From NCBI RefSeq assembly GCF_018219155.1, contig NZ_CP056123.1:1807505-1871504 (forward strand): 64,000 nt of DNA, written 5' to 3'. Each line of letters starts with the position of its first letter. Within the stretch, counting starts at the first letter, position 1. The notes under the pieces are model-generated. The model had not been told where the DNA came from and did not search any database. It saw nothing but the letters and a program-made list of their open reading frames with translations. The DNA is from Moritella sp. 24. GTDB taxonomy: Bacteria > Pseudomonadota > Gammaproteobacteria > Enterobacterales > Moritellaceae. Below are positions 34,804 through 43,060 of this stretch, piece after piece. A program made the translations under genes and the position numbers.

Positions 34804-35677
34804 TTTTGTGACCAGCGAAGAAGTGATGAACGGGACCATGACCGCTGCCTATCTCTAATTCATCGGCATGGGCGATAGCCTTAGAGATGTATTGTTTACC
34901 GAGTTTTACGGCTTGAAGTAGTTCATGTCCTTGCGCTAAATAAGAGGCTATTGCAGAAGAAAGCGTACAGCCAGTACCGTGCGTGTTGTTGGTATTGATG
35001 CGTTTTGCTGTTAACTGTTCGACATGATGAGGAAAGATAAGTAGATCGTTACTGTTTGTATCTTGTTCTAAGTGACCGCCTTTAAGTAGCACAGATTTGA
35101 CATCAAGCTGGCATAACGCACTGATCATGTTTTGCATTTGGTGCTCATCAGTCGGAATATCAGAGCCAATCAATGCTGCCCCTTCAGGTAGATTCGGGGT
35201 GATTAAATCGGCAAGTGGGAATAGTTCTGACTTGAGTGTGCTGATCGCTGACTCTTTAAGTAAAAGGTCACCGCTGGTAGCTACCATTACGGGGTCGACG
35301 ACTAAGAATTCAGGGTTATATTGCTTGATTTTATCAGCCACGACTTTGATTATTTCGCTGTCAGCTAACATGCCTACTTTAACGGCCACAATATTTAGAT
35401 CGCTAAATACGGCATCAAGTTGTTTTTCGATATGTTCAAGTGGGATAGGGAAGATTGCGGAAACGCCGAGGGTATTTTGTGCGGTAATCGCGGTTATTAC
35501 TGAACAAGCGTAGCTACCTGTTGCTGACATGGCTTTGATATCAGCTTGGATACCAGCACCACCACCACTATCAGAACCTGCAATCGTTAGTACGATAGGG
35601 GTCGATTGGTTTTGTGTTTTTGAGAGACTGTTTTCTGATGAAAAATCAGTTGATGTGTTTGTGATAGCCTTTAGCAT
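34796..35677 (-). CDS. thiD: Hydroxymethylpyrimidine/phosphomethylpyrimidine kinase
   Basis: ThiD phosphorylates HMP to HMP-P and then to HMP-PP. The ribokinase fold is shown by LTIAGSDSGGGAGIQADIKAM, the central DPVMVATSGDLLL and the C-terminal GTGCTLSSAIASYLAQG anion hole. There is an extra, Ser/Thr/Asn-rich stretch of about 25 residues before the usual start; AGGGA lies 6 bases before the ATG at 35677, so I keep it. It is the first gene of the operon and sits about 90 bp downstream of the TPP riboswitch. Confidence 0.94.
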   Translation of the reverse strand: MLKAITNTSTDFSSENSLSKTQNQSTPIVLTIAGSDSGGGAGIQADIKAMSATGSYACSVITAITAQNTLGVSAIFPIPLEHIEKQLDAVFSDLNIVAVKVGMLADSEIIKVVADKIKQYNPEFLVVDPVMVATSGDLLLKESAISTLKSELFPLADLITPNLPEGAALIGSDIPTDEHQMQNMISALCQLDVKSVLLKGGHLEQDTNSNDLLIFPHHVEQLTAKRINTNNTHGTGCTLSSAIASYLAQGHELLQAVKLGKQYISKAIAHADELEIGSGHGPVHHFFAGHKNV

Positions 35678-35765
35678 AAATATCCCTAGAGCAGACGCAC
35701 AGGAACTTTATCTAGCTAAGGATTTAGAGACGTAGAAAGTCAAATCATGAGAAGCGAGACTGATA

Positions 35766-35841
35766 GTTCCCTACGTCAGTGTTAACTGAATCAGGTTCAA
35801 CGGGTCTCGCAATTTGCGATCTCAGCCTTTAGGCCCCCCGA
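35766..35841 (-). promoter_or_regulatory. TPP riboswitch (THI element)
   Basis: Read on the minus strand, the conserved core blocks appear in order: GGGGGGCC, the CTGAGAT block, then ACCCGTTGAACCTGAT, TCAGTTAACACTGA and CGTAGGGAA. These are the P2/J3-2 and P4/P5 elements of the thiamine pyrophosphate aptamer. It precedes thiD, so TPP should shut down the whole thiD-thiZXY-tenA operon. No obvious terminator stem follows within the leader, so control of translation initiation is likely. Confidence 0.95.
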
Positions 35842-35920
35842 CTATGTAAGTGGTAATAGTAACAAGTTTTGCTAAAAGCGCAATAGACGCTCAAAAATTT
35901 CAATATTGGCGAAAATTAGC

Positions 35921-36424
35921 TTATTTACAATTAAGTACGCTATATGCTTTAGTAAAACCTTTTAGATCCATCTCTGATGTTTCCCAGCCTTTATGCCATT
36001 TCATTGCGAATGTTATTTTGTTATCAGATTTCATTGCACTAATTAATGTTTTGTATTCTTTGCCATAGGTTGAAATGAGGTAGTTGCGGCTTCGGCTAAT
36101 GATTTCGATACTTGTGCCTGTCGAATATTGTGCATTGGTAAAGCTAATTATCTCTCCATTTTCACGTTTTACTTTGACTTGTGCTGGAAAAGTAAAGCTA
36201 TCAAACCCTGCATATTCGTTATACGGTGCGCTAATCGCAAAGGTTTTACAGCTGATATGGTGATTGTAACCATCATAACGCAGGTGTGTGTATTCTTTTG
36301 TTTTATCAAACGGATCTGGCTGTAGATATTCAGCATAAAATTTGCCCGCAATTAAATCTGCTGCCGCGTATGTTTTACCTATGAATAGAAAAGAAAGAAT
36401 CATAACAGTAATCAAATTTTTCAT
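35921..36424 (-). CDS. Uncharacterised secreted protein
   Basis: A 21-residue signal peptide ends around KTYAA. The mature part (about 147 residues) is beta-rich, with repeated Tyr/Phe-polar alternation and only two Cys (positions about 59 and 166), which could form a disulphide joining the ends. I do not recognise a family. It is a single gene just upstream of, and on the same strand as, the thiamine riboswitch, but with its own ends; a role in thiamine uptake is not indicated. Real-gene status is supported by the signal peptide. Confidence 0.7.
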   Translation of the reverse strand: MKNLITVMILSFLFIGKTYAAADLIAGKFYAEYLQPDPFDKTKEYTHLRYDGYNHHISCKTFAISAPYNEYAGFDSFTFPAQVKVKRENGEIISFTNAQYSTGTSIEIISRSRNYLISTYGKEYKTLISAMKSDNKITFAMKWHKGWETSEMDLKGFTKAYSVLNCK

Positions 36425-36595
36425 TAATGCACTCAGTAACTAAATTGATTGGGGTATTACCTTAAGGTAATTTGGGTAGTGTGACGACTATATATGAAAG
36501 GTGAGAATACTAATATTTCGTATCGCATTTAATTGTTTAATATGAAATATTTTATGGTTATATTTTAAGACTAATTGATAAGATTCTCTTGATAA

Positions 36596-36629
36596 GAGAG
36601 GTCAGTAATATCCGTATCACTGGCCTCTC
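36596..36629 (-). terminator. Hairpin downstream of the cytochrome c gene
   Basis: GAGAGGTCAGT (36596-36606) pairs with ACTGGCCTCTC (36619-36629) with one G-T pair. It lies 10 bp past the end of the exported redox cluster. T residues after it are few. Confidence 0.6.
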
Positions 36630-36638
36630 GTCTACTAT

Positions 36639-37082
36639 TTAGCGTCTACTATTTTCCTTTTGCTGATACTCCACTTGAGCAGGGGTCCAAAGGGTTTTCA
36701 TATAATCAATAACAGCATTGATCTCTATTGGACTTAACGTCTCGCCAAAAGCGGGCATCGTCAGGCGTTTTGTTTTGTTAAAGGGATCCCGCCAACCTGT
36801 TTTTATCATTCGCTGTAACATGGCATCACTGTGTCGCCAAGTATGACCATCTTGGTTATGGGGTGGCGCTGGTAGTTCACCAAGGCTATTTGGTACTTTC
36901 CAACTTAGAGCGCCCTCGGCATTTTGACCATGACAAACACTGCAATTTTGTTGATATACCTTCAAGCCAATATTATGAGGCAAACGTTCAGTGGTATTGT
37001 TAGTTGATACTGCGTAACTTTTGGTTGTAAACGCAATGATCATGATAAAAACACTGGTGATTGTGAATGTTTTATTTCCCAT
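36639..37082 (-). CDS. Exported c-type cytochrome
   Basis: This is a single-haem cytochrome c with a signal peptide (ending near KSYAVS). The haem motif is CSVCH at residues 47-51, and a distal Met lies in LTMPAFGETLS, followed by the family's closing helix INAVIDYMKTLW. The ATG at 37082 (147 aa) overlaps the end of the upstream BNR gene by 11 bp; a longer frame to 37115 exists. It acts as a periplasmic electron carrier, and its coupled position with the BNR and DUF411 genes suggests that it serves this cluster rather than respiration in general. Confidence 0.85.
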   Translation of the reverse strand: MGNKTFTITSVFIMIIAFTTKSYAVSTNNTTERLPHNIGLKVYQQNCSVCHGQNAEGALSWKVPNSLGELPAPPHNQDGHTWRHSDAMLQRMIKTGWRDPFNKTKRLTMPAFGETLSPIEINAVIDYMKTLWTPAQVEYQQKENSRR

Positions 37083-37971
37083 CGATAACGTCCCAGTCTT
37101 GTGCTTTATCTGCACTTTTCATCAGTTTTCCGTTTTGTGTTCCAGCATAAATGATGCCCGAATCCGTGATGTGTAACGCACTGAACGTTGATTTTAGTAC
37201 TGATATTTGGGTCCAATTTTGTCCGCCATCCTTAGTCAGAAAAATAGACTTATCTGTTGCCGCATAGATTTGTTTTGGCAGCTGAGGATCATAACTTAGC
37301 GCGGTTATTTCGCCTTGTAATTCACCTGCTTGGCTCCAAAGACAAAAGCAATCCATAGAGCGGCTGACACCATTACTTGTTGCCGTAAATATCCAGCCTG
37401 TTTGCATACTGTCTGGCATATCTGAATGAATGATGACATTGTTCATTTCAGGTGGACCACCATCGACTAACAGCCAGTTTTTCCCCGCATCTTCAGTGTG
37501 ATAGATCCCTTGTGTGGGATCAATGGCATATAAGGTTTCTGGCTGTTGAGCATGTTGGGTGAGCGCTGTTATTGTCCTGCTGGCTAGTCCATTATTACGG
37601 GGCTCCCAGCTTTTTCCGTGATTAGAACTAGTAAGTACGCCTTGGGTTTGAGTTGCAATAAATATCTCGCCATTTTCATTATTTACCGCCACCCCTGTCA
37701 GGGTGATTACGGACTGAGGTAATGGGATTAATTCGCGGCTATTATCTTCCATATTAAGCTGAAATAATGCTTGTGAATAAGCTAGCATTAACGTCTTGTT
37801 GTCTGGGTTACTGGTGATTGATATAAGCGAACCGTTTGTACCTGTTTCTGCTACTGTCGCCATACTCGTACTCGCGAACATAATGAATACAAAGTAGTGG
37901 CAAACTTTACGTAAGACCTTGCGGGCAGGATGATAGACCGAGTTAACACGCGTAATTGTAAGTGATGACAT
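37072..37971 (-). CDS. BNR/Asp-box beta-propeller protein, exported
   Basis: This 299-aa protein has a membrane-targeting signal that begins only around residue 20 (VCHYFVFIMFASTSMATVAE). Four Asp-box-like repeats S/T-x-D-x-G-x-x-W follow (SSNHGKSW, TEDAGKNW, TKDGGQNW, SADKAQDW), as in sortilin, photosystem II stability factor Ycf48 and BNR propellers. These are usually protein-binding or assembly platforms. A Cys pair (DCFCLW near 205) is unusual. It is third in a four-gene minus-strand cluster, overlapping the cytochrome gene. A role in assembly of a metal or haem protein is a reasonable inference. Confidence 0.78.
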   Translation of the reverse strand: MSSLTITRVNSVYHPARKVLRKVCHYFVFIMFASTSMATVAETGTNGSLISITSNPDNKTLMLAYSQALFQLNMEDNSRELIPLPQSVITLTGVAVNNENGEIFIATQTQGVLTSSNHGKSWEPRNNGLASRTITALTQHAQQPETLYAIDPTQGIYHTEDAGKNWLLVDGGPPEMNNVIIHSDMPDSMQTGWIFTATSNGVSRSMDCFCLWSQAGELQGEITALSYDPQLPKQIYAATDKSIFLTKDGGQNWTQISVLKSTFSALHITDSGIIYAGTQNGKLMKSADKAQDWDVIDGK

Positions 37972-38021
37972 AATTGACTCCTAAATGAATACCTTGGTTA
38001 TAAACAAATGAAACTGATAAC

Positions 38022-38486
38022 TTAGTTTCTTGCGTAAACAAAAGTATCGGATGAGCCTTTTTGAAATCCGTAGCTAACTAATGGCGCGCTTTTAGGGCGA
38101 CTATCCATTCCTGGTGCACCCCAAGGCATACCAGGTAGTGTAATTCCCGTTATTTCAGGGCGTTCTTTAAGTAATTTATAAATGGTATTGACGGGTACCA
38201 GTCCATCGACAACATAGCCATCCACGTAAAGAGTATGGCAACCCTCATAACCTTTTGGTACGCCTGCTGTGCGTTTTGTCTGTACCAGTGATGGCATTGA
38301 TTTTACGTCGACATCAAAGCCATTATTTTCTAGGTAATCGGCATAATTATCGCAGCAACCGCATTGTAGAGGCTTGTACATAATCGCTCTAATTCCAGCT
38401 TCTGCTTTTGATGTGAAGATTAACAAACCCATGATAAGTAGGGCGATAGACAGGGTCATTACTTTGTTTGTATTTGATAGTTTCAT
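38022..38486 (-). CDS. DUF411 metal-binding protein, exported
   Basis: This is a 154-aa secreted DUF411 protein. After a signal peptide (ending KAEA), the thioredoxin-like domain has the metal/redox motif QCGCC (C42, C44, C45), a second Cys in GCHTLYVDGYVVDGLVP (C83) and the PGMPWGAPGMD methionine motif that closes the family signature. DUF411 proteins often lie next to copper-export and copper-oxidase genes. It is downstream of the Met/Cys-rich gene (110 bp) and 50 bp upstream of the BNR gene, so a copper-related role for the whole cluster is inferred. Confidence 0.88.
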   Translation of the reverse strand: MKLSNTNKVMTLSIALLIMGLLIFTSKAEAGIRAIMYKPLQCGCCDNYADYLENNGFDVDVKSMPSLVQTKRTAGVPKGYEGCHTLYVDGYVVDGLVPVNTIYKLLKERPEITGITLPGMPWGAPGMDSRPKSAPLVSYGFQKGSSDTFVYARN

Positions 38487-38596
38487 CTTTAGTATCTCAA
38501 CGCTTAATTGATATGGTGCAGCAATGCAGTATGCTGCTGCATTTTAATTTTTTATTTATGAGCGTGCGCTATGAGAGGTGTTGCTGGTCTTAGCGC

Positions 38597-39052
38597 TTAG
38601 AGAGATAAGAGAGGAGGGCGTGGGATCAGAGAAACGTAATAGTCTTTATAAATAATAGTTTGGAATTTGAGTGAGTCGTCTGATCGCGTATGACGCGTTT
38701 GAAATGATGGGTTTTCGATTAAATTATTACATTGCCCAGAAGAACAAGTGTTACTGTCACAGTCAGCTGACGCACTGTTGGTGCAGGTTATTTCTGGTAA
38801 ATCGAGACATTGAATACAGTTACCCATACCCATACCCATACTCATACCCATACTCATACCCATACTCATACCCGTAGCAGCCATTGGCTCGGTAGTAATC
38901 ATGGCACTATTCATTTCAGATTTAAGGGCAGTTTCTGACCCTATATACGTATCAAAATTTACGTCAGCAGAAGCCTCACTCAATAGCAGAATGAAAACCA
39001 ATACAAAATGACATAATTGTTGTTTTAGAGTACGCATTAAAAAATAGTGCAT
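38597..39052 (-). CDS. Exported Met- and Cys-rich protein with Met-Gly/Met-Ser repeat
   Basis: No known family is recognised. A signal peptide (ending EASA before DVNF) predicts export. Residues 62-76 contain eight methionines at alternating positions (GMSMGMSMGMSMGMGMG). A CIQC motif follows (C79, C82), then Cys at 90, 98, 103 and 108. Alternating Met residues and Cys pairs are typical Cu(I) ligands in periplasmic copper-handling proteins. It appears to be the first gene of the DUF411/BNR/cytochrome cluster. Start is uncertain: ATG at 39052 or 39037, neither with a clear ribosome site. Confidence 0.72.
   Translation of the reverse strand: MHYFLMRTLKQQLCHFVLVFILLLSEASADVNFDTYIGSETALKSEMNSAMITTEPMAATGMSMGMSMGMSMGMGMGNCIQCLDLPEITCTNSASADCDSNTCSSGQCNNLIENPSFQTRHTRSDDSLKFQTIIYKDYYVSLIPRPPLLSL
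38822..38873. repeat. Hexanucleotide tandem repeat coding for the Met-rich segment
   Basis: Plus-strand units CCCATA and CTCATA alternate, eight or so copies in a row. Unit length of 6 bases keeps the reading frame, so copy-number changes would lengthen or shorten the Met ladder two residues at a time. Confidence 0.8.
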
Positions 39053-39095
39053 TACTTTGAGGGGGTTGTCAATTGAAGTGCATAATAATGGCGAG

Positions 39096-39126
39096 ATAAA
39101 AAGCTGCCAGCGTGAACTGACAGCTT
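39096..39126 (-). terminator. Rho-independent terminator of the BCCT gene
   Basis: On the minus strand AAGCTGTCAG pairs with CTGGCAGCTT (one G-T pair) around a 6-base loop, followed by TTTTT. It lies 45 bp past the BCCT stop. Confidence 0.82.
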
Positions 39127-39171
39127 ATAGAAAACTCAAGTAGAGTCTAATTTAAGGTGGGTTGAACTTGC

Positions 39172-40749
39172 TTAGCGTTTGCGCTGTTCAGTTCTTAAAC
39201 CCATGATTAAGCTTACACACATAACCAACAAGAGAACGGTAAACGGTAGTGCAGTCGAAATTGCACCCGCTTGTAACGCTTCAATTGCTTGTGTGCCGCC
39301 AACCCAAAGTAGTGCTGCTGCGATAGCACCTTCAATTAATGCCCAGAACACACGTTGTGGTACAGGCGCATCAACTTTACCACCAGCAGTAATGCTGTCG
39401 ATAACCAGTGAACCTGAATCTGATGATGTAATGAAGAATACTAACACCAATAATACCGCTAGCATTGATAACACATCACCCATAGGCAGCGCATCAAACA
39501 TTTGGAACATAGCTAGAGGTACATCTTTCAAGCCTTCAGTACCTAAAGTACCCACGTTATTTACAACTTGATCAATAGCGACGCCACCAAATACAGACAT
39601 CCATAAGATAGTAACACCTGTTGGAACAAGTAATACCGCAGTGATGAATTCACGAATTGTACGACCACGTGAAATACGCGCGATGAACATACCTACGAAT
39701 GGTGACCATGAAATCCACCAAGCCCAATAGAATACAGTCCAACCGTGCATCCACGCCGAGTCTTCACGGCCGATAGGGTTACTTAGTGGAATGATATTTT
39801 CAACATAGCCCATGATCGTCGTTGGAATTGTGCCCATTGATACTGCAAACGTCACCAATGCAACGAATATCAATAATACTAAAGCAAGTAGCATATTGAT
39901 ATTACTAATAACTTTAACGCCACCATCAATACCACGTATAACGGATACAACGGCCAGTAATGTCACAATAAAGATGATCGAAATTTGTAAAAACAGACCG
40001 TTTTCAATGCCCAATACATGTTGGAAGCCACTTGCTGCTTGTTGTGCGCCTAAGCCCAGTGATGTCGCTAAACCAAACAGTGTTGCGATAACCGCTAGGA
40101 TATCAACAATATGACCAGCCCAACCCCATGTTCTATCGCCTAAAATAGGATAGAATACAGAACGCATTGAAAGTGGTAAGCCTTTATTATAAGCAAAGAA
40201 AGCCAGTGACAATGCAACAACACCGTAAATAGCCCAAGGGTGCAGACCCCAGTGGAACATTGTTGCGCCGAGTGCAAGTTGTGCTGCTTCAGGTGTATTT
40301 GCTGCTACGTTAAGTGGTGTTTCATACCAACCCGTGTAGTAAGCAACAGGTTCTGCAACGCCCCAGAACATTAAGCCAATACCCATACCTGCAGCAAATA
40401 GCATTGCTATCCAAGACATGCGGCTATAGTCAGCTTTAGCGTCATCACCACCTAAGCGAATTTTACCAAATGGTGAAACAATTAATGCAAGGCAGAAAAT
40501 AACAAAGATGTTTGCAGACCACATGAATAGGCTGTCAAAAGCTCCTATGATTTGCCATTTGATGCCATCGAGAACAGATTTCGACGTTTCAGGGTCAACT
40601 AATAAAATGGCAATTAAAAAGATGCCGATAAGTGATGCACTAATGCCGAATACTGGATTGTGAACATCAAAGCCCCATTTTTGGACATTATCTTGCCCAA
40701 CCGTATAGTCAGTATTATCAATACTGTATTTATCCCTATTAATACTCAT
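39172..40749 (-). CDS. BCCT-family betaine/choline/carnitine transporter
   Basis: This is an inner-membrane secondary carrier with about 12 helices and 525 aa. Family marks are GMGIGLMFWGVAEP near residue 122, the Trp-rich helix FYWAWWISWSPFVGMFIARISRGRTIREF near 340-370, and SSDSGSLVIDSITAGG near 435. BCCT carriers take up glycine betaine, choline, carnitine or DMSP using Na+ or H+, and serve osmoprotection or methylamine catabolism. It is a single gene with its own terminator and a large upstream gap. The substrate is not readable; no enzyme for betaine breakdown is adjacent. Confidence 0.92.
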   Translation of the reverse strand: MSINRDKYSIDNTDYTVGQDNVQKWGFDVHNPVFGISASLIGIFLIAILLVDPETSKSVLDGIKWQIIGAFDSLFMWSANIFVIFCLALIVSPFGKIRLGGDDAKADYSRMSWIAMLFAAGMGIGLMFWGVAEPVAYYTGWYETPLNVAANTPEAAQLALGATMFHWGLHPWAIYGVVALSLAFFAYNKGLPLSMRSVFYPILGDRTWGWAGHIVDILAVIATLFGLATSLGLGAQQAASGFQHVLGIENGLFLQISIIFIVTLLAVVSVIRGIDGGVKVISNINMLLALVLLIFVALVTFAVSMGTIPTTIMGYVENIIPLSNPIGREDSAWMHGWTVFYWAWWISWSPFVGMFIARISRGRTIREFITAVLLVPTGVTILWMSVFGGVAIDQVVNNVGTLGTEGLKDVPLAMFQMFDALPMGDVLSMLAVLLVLVFFITSSDSGSLVIDSITAGGKVDAPVPQRVFWALIEGAIAAALLWVGGTQAIEALQAGAISTALPFTVLLLVMCVSLIMGLRTEQRKR

Positions 40750-41005
40750 TAGTCCTCAGTTAGAACTGTCCCGTTCTATTTTATGTATGTATTTATGGTT
40801 AGGTGAGTGTAGCAAACTTAGCCTGATTTTTCAGGGGCTAATCAACTATTAAGTAGTCGTTTTATCGAACATACCAACTTTTCGATTATATTTAACATGT
40901 ATTTTTCACTATAAAATACATGTTTACTTATCAAATATTCGCTGATTTTATTGTATGTTGACTCGCTATAAAGCTGGCGCTAGGAATAATGGCATTTATT
41001 AAAGC

Positions 41006-41042
41006 CCATAAAAAAACCGCGAATGATGCGGTTTTTTTATGG
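41006..41042. terminator. Free-standing bidirectional terminator with 15-bp arms
   Basis: CCAT-A7-CCGC (41006-41020), loop GAATGAT, and GCGG-T7-ATGG (41028-41042) are exact reverse complements with a T run on either strand. Neither flanking protein gene ends here, so it may close a small RNA gene. Confidence 0.85.
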
Positions 41043-41280
41043 ATTTTAAAAGTGTGAAAAGCGCGTCGAGAATTAGCTATTACAGGGTTCTGCTTCTTTC
41101 CCGTTGGCCACGTTTCAAGCCCAGAAACTGACGTGGTTGCTATATCTACTTCACCTCTAAGGTTTATTAGTAGAAATAAACGCTTCTCATTATTCAGTAT
41201 AGAACAGCTTTAATAACTTTCCAGTTTCTAATGCGAAGCGTTTGTATCATGAGTAAATGTGATGATATGTTGCGCATATG

Positions 41281-41336
41281 TTGACAAGGTGTAAAAACTC
41301 AATCATATTGAATAAAAAATAAACATTGTCGACAAT
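41281..41336 (+). promoter_or_regulatory. Promoter and palindromic operator of the GntR/prp operon
   Basis: TTGACA (41281-41286) and CATATT (41304-41309) are spaced by 17 bases. The perfect palindrome ATTGTCGACAAT at 41325-41336 lies just beyond the expected start point. TTGT-N2-ACAA is the type of site bound by FadR-subfamily GntR repressors, so feedback control by the next gene product is likely. Confidence 0.72.
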
Positions 41337-41364
41337 CTTACACTTTCAAATGGCCTGCTAATTT

Positions 41365-42054
41365 ATGTCTTTAGATGATCCAACCAAAATAGTTGCAGTG
41401 ACGACAGCGGACAAAGTCTTTGTGCTGATGCAGCGTGCCATTGTTGACGGTGACATACTCGCGGGCAGTAAAATCAGTGAACCTGAACTTGCAAAGCAAT
41501 ATAAAGTCAGTCGTTCCACACTGCGTGAAGCATTAAATAGACTTGAAAAATGCCACTTAATTGAGCGTAAAGCCAATGTCGGCTCACGAGTCGTGCAGTG
41601 TACAACGCAAGGTCTAGTCGATCTTTACTTTGTACGCGAGGCGCTAGAAGGCATGGCATGCAGGCAAGCGGCAGAAAACATGAGTAACGCTGAAATTGTC
41701 GACATGAAAGCGATGCTTAATCAACATGCATCCGCACAAGCGCTTAAAGATGGTGTGGCTTATTACCAAGAAGAGGGTGATTTAGATTTTCATTATAAAA
41801 TCATCATGGGCAGCCATAACGCACAACTTATTAATTTAATTTGTGGCCAACTCTATCACTTAGTCCGCATGTATCGTTGCCAATTTGGCATGCACAGCCC
41901 ACGAGCCAGTCGTGCATTTTCAGAACATGCCCAAATTATTGAAGCCATTAGTGACCGTGATGGTGAGCTAGCCGAAATGCTAATGCGCCGTCATATCGCT
42001 GCATCACGTAAGAATATTGAAATCAAAATAGCCCATCAACTTTCTGAGCGGTAA
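41365..42054 (+). CDS. GntR-family (FCD) regulator of the propionate operon
   Basis: This is a 229-aa transcription factor with an N-terminal winged HTH (ISEPELAKQYKVSRSTLREALNRLEKCHLIERKANVGSRVV) and a C-terminal all-helical FCD effector domain (about 85-225) with the metal-binding Asp/His positions (DLDFHYKIIMGSHN, HAQIIEAI). It is transcribed in the same direction as prpB, 97 bp upstream. In marine gammaproteobacteria such a GntR regulator takes the place of the sigma-54-type PrpR. The adjacent ATTGTCGACAAT palindrome is its probable site and 2-methylcitrate or a related acid its probable effector; both are inferences. Confidence 0.88.
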   Translation: MSLDDPTKIVAVTTADKVFVLMQRAIVDGDILAGSKISEPELAKQYKVSRSTLREALNRLEKCHLIERKANVGSRVVQCTTQGLVDLYFVREALEGMACRQAAENMSNAEIVDMKAMLNQHASAQALKDGVAYYQEEGDLDFHYKIIMGSHNAQLINLICGQLYHLVRMYRCQFGMHSPRASRAFSEHAQIIEAISDRDGELAEMLMRRHIAASRKNIEIKIAHQLSER

Positions 42055-42151
42055 ACAGCCAGCACCATATACAGGTAATAAGCAGATAATAAAACTCAAG
42101 AAAGTAACCGTATGAAAACAGACACAGCACAAGTTCAAGGAGAGAAATATA

Positions 42152-43060
42152 ATGTCTACAAAACCATCTTCGTCTCAACGTTTATCACCAGGCGCTAAAT
42201 TTCGTTTAGCTTTAGCCAACAATAATCCCTTACAAGTTGTCGGCACTATCAATGCCTATTGCGCAATGATGGCTGAACAATTGGGGCATCAGGCTATTTA
42301 TTTATCAGGCGGGGGGGTTGCGAATGCATCGTATGGCTTACCAGATCTTGGTATGACCTCACTAAACGATGTGATCGCAGATGTTCAACGTATAACGGCT
42401 GCATCGAGTTTACCGCTGCTGGTGGACATTGATACGGGGTGGGGTGGCGCATTTAATATCGCTAAAACCATTCGAGATATGGAAAAAGCCGGTGCTGCTG
42501 CGGTGCATTTAGAAGATCAAGTGGCACAAAAGCGTTGCGGCCATCGACCGAATAAAGAAATTGTATCGACAGAAGAGATGGTTGACCGTATCAAGGCCGC
42601 TGTTGATGCACGTACTGATGCTGATTTTTTCATTATGGCGCGTACCGATTCATTCGCACAAGAAGGCTTAGAAGCTGCAATTGCGAGAGCGCAAGCTTAT
42701 GTTGCAGCGGGTGCTGACGGTATTTTTGCAGAAGCGGTGAAAACAGAAGCGCATTACAGAGCATTCGCGGACGCGCTAGATGTCCCTATTTTGGCGAACA
42801 TTACTGAGTTTGGTCAAACAGAATTATGGAATAAAGAACAGTTGGGTGAGTGGGGATGTGCGATGGTGCTCTATCCGTTATCCGCATTCAGAGCAATGAA
42901 TAAAGCGGCTGAGTCGGTTTATAAAACCTTGTTGACAGATGGTGATCAAAAAGCCGAGATTGATAACATGCAAACACGCATGGATCTCTATGATTACCTT
43001 GGTTATCACGACTATGAGCAAAAGCTAGATACGCTGTTCTCGGAAGGCAAGAATAAATAA
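42152..43060 (+). CDS. prpB: 2-Methylisocitrate lyase
   Basis: PrpB splits 2-methylisocitrate into pyruvate and succinate, the last step of the methylcitrate cycle, in the cytosol. It belongs to the isocitrate lyase/PEP mutase superfamily: [17 protein letters not shown], the metal-binding VDIDTGWG and the catalytic loop [10 protein letters not shown] are present. It has 302 aa, the family length. AAGGAG precedes the ATG by about 10 bases. It is the first enzyme gene after the regulator; a 262-bp MITE-like element separates it from prpC. Confidence 0.95.
   Translation: MSTKPSSSQRLSPGAKFRLALANNNPLQVVGTINAYCAMMAEQLGHQAIYLSGGGVANASYGLPDLGMTSLNDVIADVQRITAASSLPLLVDIDTGWGGAFNIAKTIRDMEKAGAAAVHLEDQVAQKRCGHRPNKEIVSTEEMVDRIKAAVDARTDADFFIMARTDSFAQEGLEAAIARAQAYVAAGADGIFAEAVKTEAHYRAFADALDVPILANITEFGQTELWNKEQLGEWGCAMVLYPLSAFRAMNKAAESVYKTLLTDGDQKAEIDNMQTRMDLYDYLGYHDYEQKLDTLFSEGKNK

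Larger units (their letters stand above)
40750..41364. other. 615-bp intergenic region, no protein gene recognised
   Basis: It separates the divergent BCCT and GntR genes. It contains a free-standing terminator-like hairpin (41006-41042). There is a CCAC...GTGG stem with an inner TTTC/GAAA pairing near 41109-41138. The inverted repeat AAACGCTTC / GAAGCGTTT lies at about 41178-41250. Next to gntR are its promoter and palindrome. The extra structured sequence is not needed for the two flanking genes. Confidence 0.5.

Noticed and set aside
39179-40114. Open frames antisense to the BCCT transporter
   Set aside because: Their products are rich in Asn/Thr/Ile as expected for the complement of membrane-helix codons. 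There are no family features, and the sense gene is certain.
41060-41140. Known riboswitch (cyclic-di-GMP, cobalamin or glycine) upstream of the BCCT gene
   Set aside because: Stem-loops are present, but none of the conserved core sequences of those classes could be matched on either strand.
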